A stretch of DNA of 64,000 nt, taken from a virus. The notes under the pieces were generated by a model. It was not told where the DNA came from, ran no database searches, and saw only the letters and a program-made list of their open reading frames with translations. Made by a program: the position numbers and the translations under genes. The stretch lies in the IMG/VR virus record IMGVR_UViG_3300036853_000446, positions 62,001-126,000 of that record; one strand, 5' to 3'. Of this stretch, positions 33,526-41,704 are shown one piece after another (positions within the stretch are counted from its first letter, which is position 1; each line of letters begins with the position of its first letter).

Positions 33526-33979
33526 CCGCTGTCTCCTCTCCGAAGAGCTGTTCGAAGTCGTTGTCCTTGGGCAGCTGCAGGTTGAAGACGTCCTGCACGA
33601 CCGTCTTCACTCGCGCTCGGGCGGCTTCTTCACGCTCGTTCCGCTCCCGCTCCTGCTGCTCGACCCGGCTGGTTTCGAGCAGCCGATCCGTCGCCTGCGC
33701 GCGTTTCAGCGCCTGGCCCATGGCGCCGACCATCCGGGTCTGTGCCGTGTGGTAGATGCGGTAGCGGGGGTCTTCGCCATCGCCCCGAACCCGGCGTGTC
33801 GCCTGCTGGAGGCGATCACAGTGCCCTTGAAGCTCCACGAGCTTGGCCTCGAGGTCCCTTCTCGCCGTCTTGATGGCCGCGACGTGCTCCCCGACGGCCC
33901 GATCGCGCTGACGGCGGATCTCCGCGAGCCTCAGGCGTTCGACCTGGATTCGTTCGTTTTGAGTGTCTGAGGGGGGCAT
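33515..33979 (-). CDS. Coiled-coil protein upstream of the portal gene, 154 aa
   Basis: Nearly all helical and charged (RLAEIRRQRDRAVGEHVAAI, then VEQQERERNEREEAARARV). Ends in an acidic motif QLFGEETADGS. It overlaps the portal start by 11 nt and precedes the portal gene, so it could be a head assembly or scaffolding factor. ATG start at 33979. Heptad-type pattern with no recognised domain. Confidence 0.55.
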   Translation of the reverse strand: MPPSDTQNERIQVERLRLAEIRRQRDRAVGEHVAAIKTARRDLEAKLVELQGHCDRLQQATRRVRGDGEDPRYRIYHTAQTRMVGAMGQALKRAQATDRLLETSRVEQQERERNEREEAARARVKTVVQDVFNLQLPKDNDFEQLFGEETADGS

Positions 33980-34049
33980 CGATCAAACCCGTCGGCAACA
34001 GGCGAGATCGAAAAGAGCTTTATTGGCGTTCAGGGTTCCGAATTCACCC

Positions 34050-35357
34050 TCAGACTGACCGCCGACCTCGACGAGACCTGACAGGCTCCTCCTCAAAGAG
34101 GTTCGGATGGTCCCCCAAATACTCGTCCCAATCGAGCCCGCCGCTCAGCGGTGTCAATGAAGATTGCTCCGCCTTCGCGGGTTGAACCGCGTTCTCTAGG
34201 CCCAACGGGCCCAGGCGGAAATATCGAAAACCTCCGCCGCCCGTCCAAGCTACGGCCTTGCTGATCCCGCCCTGGTCCGTGCCGTCAACAACGGCCTTCA
34301 TCCGAGGCACAATGTGCGTGTGACAGTGCTCGCCCTGCTCAATCATTATCCAACGCCGACCCATCTTGTGAGCAACGGCCCCCGTGGTTCCGGAGCCCGC
34401 AAAGGCGTCGAGGACGAGGTCGCCGGGTTTGGTGGCGATGTGCACGATGCGCTGTAGAAGACGCTCAGGCTTCGGTGTGTCAAACACGTGCCGAGCACCG
34501 AAAAGTTCAATCATTTCCTTCTTGGCCTCGTCCGTGTGCCCCACGTCCGCATGCGGCCACCAATTGTGGGGCGTCATGCCGTCACGGACCTCTGAAAGAA
34601 AGAGCTTCACACGTGGCGCAGTGTTGGTTCCATCGCTGCCCCACCAGATGCGGTTCTCCGTGACGTGCCGCTCATGAGCCGCCCGGCTATACTTCCACGC
34701 CTTATTGGGGTTCTTGACGACTGCACCGGTGTTGGGGTTGGTAATGTCGTAACAAAGGTTACGTCGGATATGTGGAGCTGCTTGGTTGAGGTAATCGACT
34801 GACTTCCACGGTCCACGCGAATCATTATCTGGATTCGAATAGCGGGCTCGAGCCTCGTCGGTTCTAGGCAAGAGGCCGCTCTCGAACCGATTTGATTTCG
34901 AATAGACGAGCGCGAAATCCGTGATGGATGCAATGCCGCGACAATTGTTGCTGGCACTGTATTTCTTTTGCCAGGCGATGGTTGCTTGATACCCCGCTCG
35001 CCCGAAGATCTCGTCACACGTGACCTTCACGTAATGGACTCCATGATCGTCCAGCGTTACCCACAGCGATCCATCCTCCGAGAGAAACTGTCGAAGGAGT
35101 CGGATACGATCACGAAGGAATGCCAGCCAAACTCGATGCTCGACGTCGTCATCGTAATGCGCAAACTTGTTCCCCGTGTTATACGGCGGATCGATGTAGA
35201 TGCATTTCACCTGACCAGCGAACTCACGCTCCAGCAGCTTCAGCGCCGGCAGATTGTCCCCGTGGATCAGCCGATTCTCGAAAGTGCCTTCTACAACAGG
35301 CTGAGCAGGATACGAATGCTCGGGGTCTTCGACCAGCGTGAGCGGCGGATATTCCAC
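34050..35357 (-). CDS. DNA N6-adenine methyltransferase, type III Mod-like (beta class)
   Basis: S-adenosylmethionine-dependent DNA methyltransferase. The catalytic motif DPPY is at residues 56-59 (within YIDPPYNTGNKF) and the cofactor motif FAGSGTTG at 319-326; the order catalytic-then-cofactor is the beta class. TPKPERLL (294-301) precedes the cofactor motif, as in Mod proteins. The 435 residues lack the C-terminal length of full Mod subunits and no restriction (Res) gene is nearby, so it is an orphan enzyme, likely protecting phage DNA from host restriction. Start is GTG at 35357 (in-frame TAG just upstream; AGGA near). It lies between the portal and terminase genes, an odd place for a modification gene. 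Confidence 0.9.
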   Translation of the reverse strand: MEYPPLTLVEDPEHSYPAQPVVEGTFENRLIHGDNLPALKLLEREFAGQVKCIYIDPPYNTGNKFAHYDDDVEHRVWLAFLRDRIRLLRQFLSEDGSLWVTLDDHGVHYVKVTCDEIFGRAGYQATIAWQKKYSASNNCRGIASITDFALVYSKSNRFESGLLPRTDEARARYSNPDNDSRGPWKSVDYLNQAAPHIRRNLCYDITNPNTGAVVKNPNKAWKYSRAAHERHVTENRIWWGSDGTNTAPRVKLFLSEVRDGMTPHNWWPHADVGHTDEAKKEMIELFGARHVFDTPKPERLLQRIVHIATKPGDLVLDAFAGSGTTGAVAHKMGRRWIMIEQGEHCHTHIVPRMKAVVDGTDQGGISKAVAWTGGGGFRYFRLGPLGLENAVQPAKAEQSSLTPLSGGLDWDEYLGDHPNLFEEEPVRSRRGRRSV

Positions 35358-35413
35358 ATCCTGCAGCTACACCGGTTGACCTCTATGACTTTCGGAAGTT
35401 ACGGTTTTCGCAG

Positions 35414-35653
35414 CTAATTGGATGAGGACTTGCGAGCGCCCCAGGCCTTGACCGATTCGATCAGCAGATTGATGTGCTCGGGGCTGCCCTGGCAAACTTC
35501 GAACCAGGATCCGCCGAGCTTTCGAAAGACGACCCGCACCGTCAAATACGCGCGGCGATTCATCTTCACCGAGTCCCCCAGGATGTTGTCAGCGAGCATC
35601 CCGATCACCTGGTTGGCAAAGACCAACGGGGGCGGCTTGGATTCGTCGTCCAT
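35414..35653 (-). CDS. Hypothetical protein, 79 aa
   Basis: A small soluble protein (LVFANQVIGMLADNILGD, ending WGARKSSSN). It overlaps the end of the next upstream frame by 49 nt in a different frame. Sequence is helical with a Trp/Cys stretch (GGSWFEVCQGSPE). No family recognised. Start ATG at 35653. Confidence 0.5.
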   Translation of the reverse strand: MDDESKPPPLVFANQVIGMLADNILGDSVKMNRRAYLTVRVVFRKLGGSWFEVCQGSPEHINLLIESVKAWGARKSSSN

Positions 35654-35829
35654 GCATTACCGGGCGAAACGAAGGACTCCGCGACTGTCTGCACCCTCTC
35701 GAGCCGATTTTCGTGAACAAGACCGACGAATTCCTTCAGATCGCGCTCGACGACACATGCATCTACTTCACCGTTTACGCGAACGGTGGCGAGCAGGCCA
35801 TTCTGCGCGCTCACAAGTGACAGATTCAC
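35605..35829 (-). CDS. Hypothetical protein, 74 aa, overlapping its neighbour
   Basis: Begins MNLSLVSAQNGLLATVRVNG, with a plausible beta core, then VERDLKEFVGLVHENRLERV. The last 16 residues (PGNAWTTNPSRPRWSL) lie over the start of the 35414-35653 gene and are less convincing. Start is GTG at 35829, poorly supported by a Shine-Dalgarno. It may be real or a chance frame. Confidence 0.4.
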   Translation of the reverse strand: MNLSLVSAQNGLLATVRVNGEVDACVVERDLKEFVGLVHENRLERVQTVAESFVSPGNAWTTNPSRPRWSLPTR

Positions 35830-35849
35830 CTCAAACCGAGTGCGGTTCC

Positions 35850-37079
35850 TCAGCTATAAAACTTGAGAACCTGACGGATTGCAGCCGGTGGGACCCGGTA
35901 CTCGCGCTCGCCTCCGTGGAGCGATATACCCGGGTACTCCATGTCGACCTCCACCGAGACAACGCCGATGTCCTTGGGATCTGCATCCTTTAGGTAGGCG
36001 ATGAGCTTATGCCGATTCATGTGTACGGGATTCAGGCGACTCGTTTGGACGTACAAAAAGGCATCGTACACGTTGAACACATCGATCGGGTCGCTCAGTA
36101 CCTCGTCTATGTCCCGCTCCTCGGACGCATGACCGATGGCTTTTACCGTCAGGACCCACCGACGTCCGTTGTGCGTGAGGTCCTGATATTGCTTCTTAGC
36201 CTGGCTACCGAGCCAAAGCAGAAACTCTTCGATGTTGCCTTCTCGAAGGCCCCAATCGAGAATCTGTGACGCTTTGATTTGCCCGGTGGCGATCAAGGCG
36301 GCCTCTTTGAATGAGCGGGCGATATCCAAGGCTGCCTTCAGGTCGTACGTGAACGAAATCCCATTGCCACCGGACTTCAAACTCTGCGAGCCTCCGAGGC
36401 CGATCTGGTCCTTGGGCATCTCGGCGGAGAAACCCCGTTGGTAGATTTCCCGTGCCTTGACCGATGCGTGATAGAGTGTCTCGACTTTGCCTGGCTTGGC
36501 GTCACCGGTCTCGAAGGCCTCGAGCTGAGCCAACTTGCCATCTAAGAACATTACGAGCTTGCGAGTCTCTTCGGCGAACTCCTCGAGAATTTTCAGGGGC
36601 TCCGGCATCAGGCCAACCTCATCCATTTCATTCCAGGCGAATCTATCCAGGTTCGTCAGCGCCGTCCCGAGGCCGCGAAGAGTAGCGCCATACTTATATT
36701 GATCCTTGTCGAGAACATTCGCAACGGCCTCCACCAACGGCCGCGCAAACCTATCCAACATGTGGGGATTCTTAGGCGCCAATTGGTTGAGGTAATGAAA
36801 CGCGGAGTCGAGGTCATTCTGGTGGCGGTTCAGTGCCTCGCGAATCTTCGACCACGTGGGCAGCCCGACCTTGGCCAACACCTCTTCTTTCAATGACTGC
36901 CAGTTAGCCTTCTCAGCAAGCTCGGTTGCCAACGCCATGAGCTGTATGAGGCCCTTCTTCGTGTCCTTCTCGAGGGCTTTCAGAAAAACGAGGATTCTGC
37001 GAGGCGGCAGGATGAGGGCACGTCTCGAAAATCCCCCGAGCGTGAGGTAACGTTGGGCAACGCGGGCAGAGAGATTCAT
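35850..37079 (-). CDS. ADP-ribosyltransferase-like protein, 409 aa
   Basis: The C-terminal half looks like an ADP-ribosyltransferase (ART) of the H-Y-E type: TLYHAS at 201-206 (His204), GFSAEM after it, then GNGISFTYDLKAALDIA at 238-254, and EREYRVPP at 391-398 with Glu391/393, the third ART motif. The N-terminal 190 residues are helical and begin MNLSARVAQRYL, a variant of an ARVAxRxL motif found in other virion proteins here. ARTs transfer ADP-ribose from NAD to host targets. A TATAAT hexamer at 37103-37108 and an AGGGG Shine-Dalgarno lie upstream, so it has its own signals. The family assignment is a pattern match, not a proof. Confidence 0.5.
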   Translation of the reverse strand: MNLSARVAQRYLTLGGFSRRALILPPRRILVFLKALEKDTKKGLIQLMALATELAEKANWQSLKEEVLAKVGLPTWSKIREALNRHQNDLDSAFHYLNQLAPKNPHMLDRFARPLVEAVANVLDKDQYKYGATLRGLGTALTNLDRFAWNEMDEVGLMPEPLKILEEFAEETRKLVMFLDGKLAQLEAFETGDAKPGKVETLYHASVKAREIYQRGFSAEMPKDQIGLGGSQSLKSGGNGISFTYDLKAALDIARSFKEAALIATGQIKASQILDWGLREGNIEEFLLWLGSQAKKQYQDLTHNGRRWVLTVKAIGHASEERDIDEVLSDPIDVFNVYDAFLYVQTSRLNPVHMNRHKLIAYLKDADPKDIGVVSVEVDMEYPGISLHGGEREYRVPPAAIRQVLKFYS

Positions 37080-37090
37080 GCCCCTAATCA

Positions 37091-37108
37091 GCGGAAAAGT
37101 GGATTATA
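37091..37108 (-). promoter_or_regulatory. Candidate promoter (TATAAT) plus CTTTT element before the ART-like gene
   Basis: Minus strand TATAAT at 37108-37103 followed by CCACTTTTCCGC (37102-37091), about 10 nt before the AGGGG site and ATG of the 37079 start. No clear -35 hexamer is at 17 nt spacing. The 37080-37142 gap otherwise has nothing. Confidence 0.4.
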
Positions 37109-37142
37109 TCTCACGTCACGTGGCAGGGCATTCACCCTATGC

Positions 37143-39152
37143 TTACCTTGCGAAACGAAGAGATCCTCGGCGACCGCCCCCCGGCGCTTGCCGCGGGGGC
37201 AGACCGTGCTGGCGGGCTCGAAGGGCACGGAAATTGGTCATCGTGGCCGCGGAGGCGGCAAAGGGCCGGTTGTCACTGTACCCGTGCGAGATGAATTTCT
37301 CCGAACTCATCTCGAGGAAGCAGAGCCAGACCGAACGAACGTAGGCGTCGGCAAAATCGTCATGAGCGCCCTTCTTCTTGGGAGCTGAGACAATGACGAC
37401 GTCCTTCGCCACGCTCTTCGCGCGTAGACTCAAAAGCTCGTCGATGTGCGGCGAATGCCTGGCGGCCCCTACCTCGATCGAGTGTTTCGGGAGCGGGAAA
37501 TCGTAGATGAGGAGCGTCTCGTTGTACATCATCGATTTCGTCGCCTGGTACATCTTCGAGGTCTGGTCTCGCGTAAAATGCTCAGACGTAAACTGTTTGA
37601 GGCCTTTCTTCGTCAGCGACTGTTCGAGCGGAATGCCGTTCCAGCGATCGAAGAGGCCCTGCTTGATGTGAAAGCGCCTCGTGATCAGGTGGATCCAATC
37701 GGCGATCTGGTCGAAATCGAGCCGTTGCACGTCTTTCAACGTCTTCGAATACTCGGTCGAATACTGCCCGAGCAAATGCGGATTCGTCTCCCGCCAGTCT
37801 TCACCCGCGCGCCAGCCCTCGTGGTAGTCGAGAACGATCCTGTCCTGCTCGATATGGTTGACGACGATGAACGTCCCGTCGTCGACCAATCCGACATCGA
37901 TTCCCATGTTGTGGGGGCGCCGCGGGGGACCCCTCGTGATGGGCCGCGATTCGGGCTCGATGCAGGCCTGGAGGTCCTCTTCCCGCTCGATCCAGCCCGA
38001 CAGTTGGTCGCTGAACTGAGCCCCGTACTCGACGTTGAACGACGTCGCGTCCGAATAGTAAGCCTGCTGGAGGTCAGAGAGCGGAACCGTCGGGTTGACC
38101 TCCCAGGTCGGAGCTTGGATCCCGAGCATGTTCGTCGCGCCTTTGCCCCCTCGCATGGCCTGGTCGAACAGCTCGAAGAAGCGCCCCGATTTTCCCAACG
38201 GAGACGAGATGCAGACGACCCTCGATTCCTTGCCTCCTACGGGCAACATGGGGTTGGTCGGGTCCTTCGGGGAGAAGGCCGCGGCGGACGGCGTGACGGA
38301 GGTATAGATCTCTTCGGCGCTCCCGGGGCCCGTATCCAGAAAGTGCGCGAACTCGTCGAGAATGATGACGATGTTGCCCGCGCCACGGAGTCCTTTGCCG
38401 GTAGCGCCCTTGAAGGTCAGCCGAACGCTCGCCTTGCCGCTGAACGAGGTGTATTTCCCGTTCTCTCGATAGATCGCGCCGTATTTGTCGATGTCGAATG
38501 GCGTCCGAAAGTTGACCTGGCTCTGCGTGTTGTTCGCCTGGTACGGTCGAAAGTAATCGCATTTGGCGAGATGGCCCGCCACCTCGTTGAACAGAATGCC
38601 GGCCTGATCCTTGTCCGTGGCGACCGAGATGATCTGGATCCGGTTGCCGTCGGGCAAGCCGTAGTAGGCTTGCGGGTTATAAAGATTGAGGAGACGATAG
38701 ACCTCGTAGCTAGCAAAGACCGCAGAAAGCGCCGTCTTCCCAGCGCGCCGACCGAGCGCGAGGAATAGATCGCGCCGCTCGTGGTCCTGCGCGCCGATGT
38801 TGCAGCGCCCCTGGTTGAAAAGGTACTCGAGGTATTGCTTCTCCGTGAACGTGTACCGGGTATTGCCCGTGAGCACGTCGCGGACCTTGATCCGGAGGTA
38901 ATCCTCCTCCGGCAACGTGTCGTCGAGTTCGAGGAAATAGTAGAGCTTGACGATGAATCGCTGCACCGGAAATAGGGTCATGTGCAGACCCCAGTCCGAT
39001 TCGATGTATTCGAGGATGTTGAAAACGTTGTCAGCGGACGTGACGCGCTGACCGTCGACCGCCGGGGCCTTCCTCAAGGCATCGCGCTTCGCGTCTTGAC
39101 CCGCCTGGCGAATGAGCCCGGCCAGACCGGGCTTTGGAGGAAGCGCCGCCAT
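37143..39152 (-). CDS. Large terminase subunit (TerL)
   Basis: Packaging motor ATPase and nuclease, 669 residues. Walker A GRRAGKT at 134-140, Walker B IVIILDEF at 261-268 (D266, E267), and a coupling-type SSPLGKSG near 316-323. The RNase H-like nuclease domain follows: D419 in NMGIDVGLVDDGTF, then DDFAD with D598/D599/D602 near the C-terminus. It translocates DNA into the prohead through the portal and cuts concatemers. Start is the ATG at 39152. The protein upstream (39156-39740) could be its small subunit. Confidence 0.92.
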   Translation of the reverse strand: MAALPPKPGLAGLIRQAGQDAKRDALRKAPAVDGQRVTSADNVFNILEYIESDWGLHMTLFPVQRFIVKLYYFLELDDTLPEEDYLRIKVRDVLTGNTRYTFTEKQYLEYLFNQGRCNIGAQDHERRDLFLALGRRAGKTALSAVFASYEVYRLLNLYNPQAYYGLPDGNRIQIISVATDKDQAGILFNEVAGHLAKCDYFRPYQANNTQSQVNFRTPFDIDKYGAIYRENGKYTSFSGKASVRLTFKGATGKGLRGAGNIVIILDEFAHFLDTGPGSAEEIYTSVTPSAAAFSPKDPTNPMLPVGGKESRVVCISSPLGKSGRFFELFDQAMRGGKGATNMLGIQAPTWEVNPTVPLSDLQQAYYSDATSFNVEYGAQFSDQLSGWIEREEDLQACIEPESRPITRGPPRRPHNMGIDVGLVDDGTFIVVNHIEQDRIVLDYHEGWRAGEDWRETNPHLLGQYSTEYSKTLKDVQRLDFDQIADWIHLITRRFHIKQGLFDRWNGIPLEQSLTKKGLKQFTSEHFTRDQTSKMYQATKSMMYNETLLIYDFPLPKHSIEVGAARHSPHIDELLSLRAKSVAKDVVIVSAPKKKGAHDDFADAYVRSVWLCFLEMSSEKFISHGYSDNRPFAASAATMTNFRALRARQHGLPPRQAPGGGRRGSLRFAR

Positions 39153-39155
39153 CGC

Positions 39156-39740
39156 CTACTCTCGGAGGTGCAGGCGGTCCTCCCAGCCCTCCATGGCGAA
39201 CGAGAACTTGTTGAAAAAGAGATCGAGGACTTCAGCGGCGAGAACGCCCTCAGTGACCATTTCCGTCATGACGTCTCTCAAAATGTCGACCCACATCTTG
39301 TGGACTCGCTGCATCTCTTCGCTGTTCGGATCGATGACGGTCACACCGATCTTCTTGATGCTCAACTCGATCGTCGACGCCTGCTTCCAAGCGGACACGA
39401 TCTTCGACGAAAGCTGGCTCGTCTCGAGGCCACGACGGTCTCGGTCGATGCGGTCAAATTCGAGAGCGGCAGCCTCCCGCACCAATTGGTGCTTGATCTG
39501 GTTCAGGTTGTCGACGGTCGAGTTGCCCGTGCTCCGCGGCTCGTGTCCCCGGACCAGCGGGTGGCCGAGCACGTACTCCTGGCGCTCGACCGTGCGCCGG
39601 TCACGGTCTTCCTGCTGCCGCCCGGCGAGTTGCTCAGCCATAATCTCTCGAACGGCGCTTCTCGTCGGAAGTCTTCGATTCGGAGCGGGAATGTGGTGCA
39701 CGGGGTAGACGGGTACGATCCCGAACTTGCTGGGTGGCAT
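39156..39740 (-). CDS. Hypothetical protein upstream of terminase, 194 aa
   Basis: Ends just before the terminase start. The N-terminal 20 residues (MPPSKFGIVPVYPVHHIPAP) are followed by a charged helical region (RQQEDRDRRTVERQ) and a long helix bundle (FDRIDRDRRGLETSQLSSKI, then EMQRVHKMWVDILRDVMTEM). No helix-turn-helix is clear, so assignment as the small terminase is only positional. Confidence 0.5.
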   Translation of the reverse strand: MPPSKFGIVPVYPVHHIPAPNRRLPTRSAVREIMAEQLAGRQQEDRDRRTVERQEYVLGHPLVRGHEPRSTGNSTVDNLNQIKHQLVREAAALEFDRIDRDRRGLETSQLSSKIVSAWKQASTIELSIKKIGVTVIDPNSEEMQRVHKMWVDILRDVMTEMVTEGVLAAEVLDLFFNKFSFAMEGWEDRLHLRE

Positions 39741-39752
39741 AAGATCTCACAA

Positions 39753-41702
39753 TCAAACCAGGTTGATGGCGTTATTCCCAAACTGAACCGAGGCATCGAA
39801 CGACACGCCCGGGGGGTTCAATTCCAAAGTTCCGGCGCCCTTCAGCTCGAACTCCTGCAGCATCGTCATCCCGTTGTTGACCAGGCTCGCGTAGTCCGAC
39901 GTCGCCGTAGCGAGCCCGCTCGCGAGGATGGCGCGCTGCTGAGCGAGCTTGTCTTGATAGGGCGGTTCGTTCGCGAGCCGCTTGTTCAGCACCGAGCACA
40001 CCCCGATCTCGGTCTGGTGGATGCACGACGCGCATTTGTCGCCGACCTTCGCGTAGCGTACGGCGTTCCGGGACCGGTGAAGGCGCTGGGCTTCCTTGCA
40101 GCCCTTGCCGTAGTCGTCGTAGACCGTTGGGTCGACGAAATAGATGCCCTGGAGGCCCTGGTTATTGGCGACGGCGCGGCGCAATTCACTCCCGGCCGCC
40201 ACGAGATCACGGGGGTCGAATTTGGACTGCATGACCGTCTGCAGCTCGGAGCCATAAAGACCCTCGTTCATGAGTCTCGAGGCCGTTTTGAGAATTTCCC
40301 GCCGCGTGAGAGTGCCCGTTGCGTGCTCCTGTCGGAGGCCACGGAAGGCCCTCTGTACGGTCGCACGTGCCGCGTCTACCGCCGTCGGTAACGGGGAAGA
40401 GGCCACCTTGTGAATGTTCTGCAGGGCGCTACGCGGGGTCGCGCCCCAATCCACGCGATGGGCGGAAGCGGGGATCGTGCCGGCGATCTTATGCTCGTCG
40501 AGCACGGCCGAGACGGTCTCCGGCGTATAGATCTCGTCGACGCTGGCGACGAGCTTCCGACCGTACATCAAGCAACGGCCGACCTTCGAAAAGATGCACG
40601 AAGGGCATTTGTCACCGGCAACGATGGCTCGAATCTTGGACCCGTGCTTGCTCAGGAAATCCGCCCCTTCGCGGCAGTCATCGAAGCTATCCTGAGTCGA
40701 ATAGACAACCCCGTAGAGGCCCGCCTCTCTGATGAGCGGTGCCCAATGGTCCTTCGTTGCCTCGAGGTCCCGCACATCGAAAGCGAGCCGCATTCCGTGG
40801 CGGATCTCGTCAACGTTTCGACCCTTGAGCAGCTCCCGTCGCAGGGTCTCCACGATGGGCCGCGCCCTTGCCGCCTCGACGGATCTGGCCTCCTTCGCGA
40901 GGTCCACGGGTTTACGAAGCAGCCGGGACGCCGGGATGAGCGCGCCATCGTTCTTTTGACCGGAAAAGACGGAAGGCTTGAGCGCCCGCCGGCCCAGATA
41001 CGCCGCCTTGACGCGCGCTTTCGGATCGGAAACGCCGCTCGGGGATACGCCGGACGCGGCGCGCGTCGACTCGACGTTCGAGGCAAGCTCTTCCGAGTAT
41101 TCGACGGCCGGAACCAATTCCTTGTGGAAGATGCCGCAGCGGCTCCCGCCCGACGGCCCCTGCTGCTTGTGACAGCAATCGCCGCACGCCTTTTTCATGG
41201 CCACGAAGCGGGCACTCGACGCATAGCGACGAACGAAGGCTTCGGCGGCAGGGTCCTCCGCGCACGCCGGGAAATCGCTCGCCGCGACATACACGCGCCC
41301 GAGAAGACCCCGTTCGGCGAGGATCTCCGTCAACCCCTGCTTGTTTCTCGCAATCTCTTCTCGCGAGAATTTCGAAAGCAATGTCTCTTGCCAGCGCCGA
41401 GTGTCGTCCGACTGCATGAGGCTGAGGCGCGCGAGTCGCATGAGCGGGCCGTCCTGATGAATAGGCGACACGTCCACCCTGCGCAGAGCGTTGGGATATC
41501 CCGCCGTATCGCGATTGGGCACGAAATAAACGACCGGGTCGTATGCCTCGTGAGACCACTGCGCCTTCAACTCGGGGACGATGTCGTGATTCTGCCTGGG
41601 CAGCGTCTCGAGCGCCCTGTACTGCGCCTCGTCAACGTCCAGCCAGTCGTAGTTGCACGGGCTTTCATCTGCAAGGATATGCGTGAGATCGAAATCGGAC
41701 AT
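39753..41702 (-). CDS. Protein with three Cys-cluster modules, 649 aa
   Basis: Three modules of about 60-90 residues repeat. Module 1 (about 131-198) has GLLGRVYV, ACGDCC and SRCGIFHKEL; module 2 (about 327-385) has GLYGVVYS, DKCPSCIFSKVGRC and MYGRKL; module 3 (about 515-577) has GLQGIYFV, DKCASCIHQTEIGVC and LNKRL. Each therefore gives CxxC plus a third Cys, probable metal or iron-sulphur sites. Before each lies a helical pair with motifs like FDVRDL and FDPRDL. No family recognised. It precedes the terminase pair, so a head or packaging role is likely. Start ATG at 41702 with GAGG upstream. Confidence 0.6.
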   Translation of the reverse strand: MSDFDLTHILADESPCNYDWLDVDEAQYRALETLPRQNHDIVPELKAQWSHEAYDPVVYFVPNRDTAGYPNALRRVDVSPIHQDGPLMRLARLSLMQSDDTRRWQETLLSKFSREEIARNKQGLTEILAERGLLGRVYVAASDFPACAEDPAAEAFVRRYASSARFVAMKKACGDCCHKQQGPSGGSRCGIFHKELVPAVEYSEELASNVESTRAASGVSPSGVSDPKARVKAAYLGRRALKPSVFSGQKNDGALIPASRLLRKPVDLAKEARSVEAARARPIVETLRRELLKGRNVDEIRHGMRLAFDVRDLEATKDHWAPLIREAGLYGVVYSTQDSFDDCREGADFLSKHGSKIRAIVAGDKCPSCIFSKVGRCLMYGRKLVASVDEIYTPETVSAVLDEHKIAGTIPASAHRVDWGATPRSALQNIHKVASSPLPTAVDAARATVQRAFRGLRQEHATGTLTRREILKTASRLMNEGLYGSELQTVMQSKFDPRDLVAAGSELRRAVANNQGLQGIYFVDPTVYDDYGKGCKEAQRLHRSRNAVRYAKVGDKCASCIHQTEIGVCSVLNKRLANEPPYQDKLAQQRAILASGLATATSDYASLVNNGMTMLQEFELKGAGTLELNPPGVSFDASVQFGNNAINLV

Positions 41703-41704
41703 TC

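Noticed and set aside
34000-34049. Possible tRNA or small RNA gene in intergenic gaps
   Set aside because: Gaps are all shorter than 150 nt and none folds into a cloverleaf with a CCA end; I found no tRNA signature.
39156-39740. Small terminase subunit call for the gene upstream of TerL
   Set aside because: No helix-turn-helix and no clear TerS pattern; the location is suggestive but not enough for a confident call, so it is listed as hypothetical.
38982-40391. Long plus-strand open frame of 469 codons
   Set aside because: It is antisense to the terminase-neighbouring genes, has shadow composition (Arg/Leu/Val-rich), no ribosome site and no recognisable domain. The same applies to plus-strand frames at 14381-15712, 30779-31936, 37446-38768, 40410-41744, 48664-49830 and 57915-58877.
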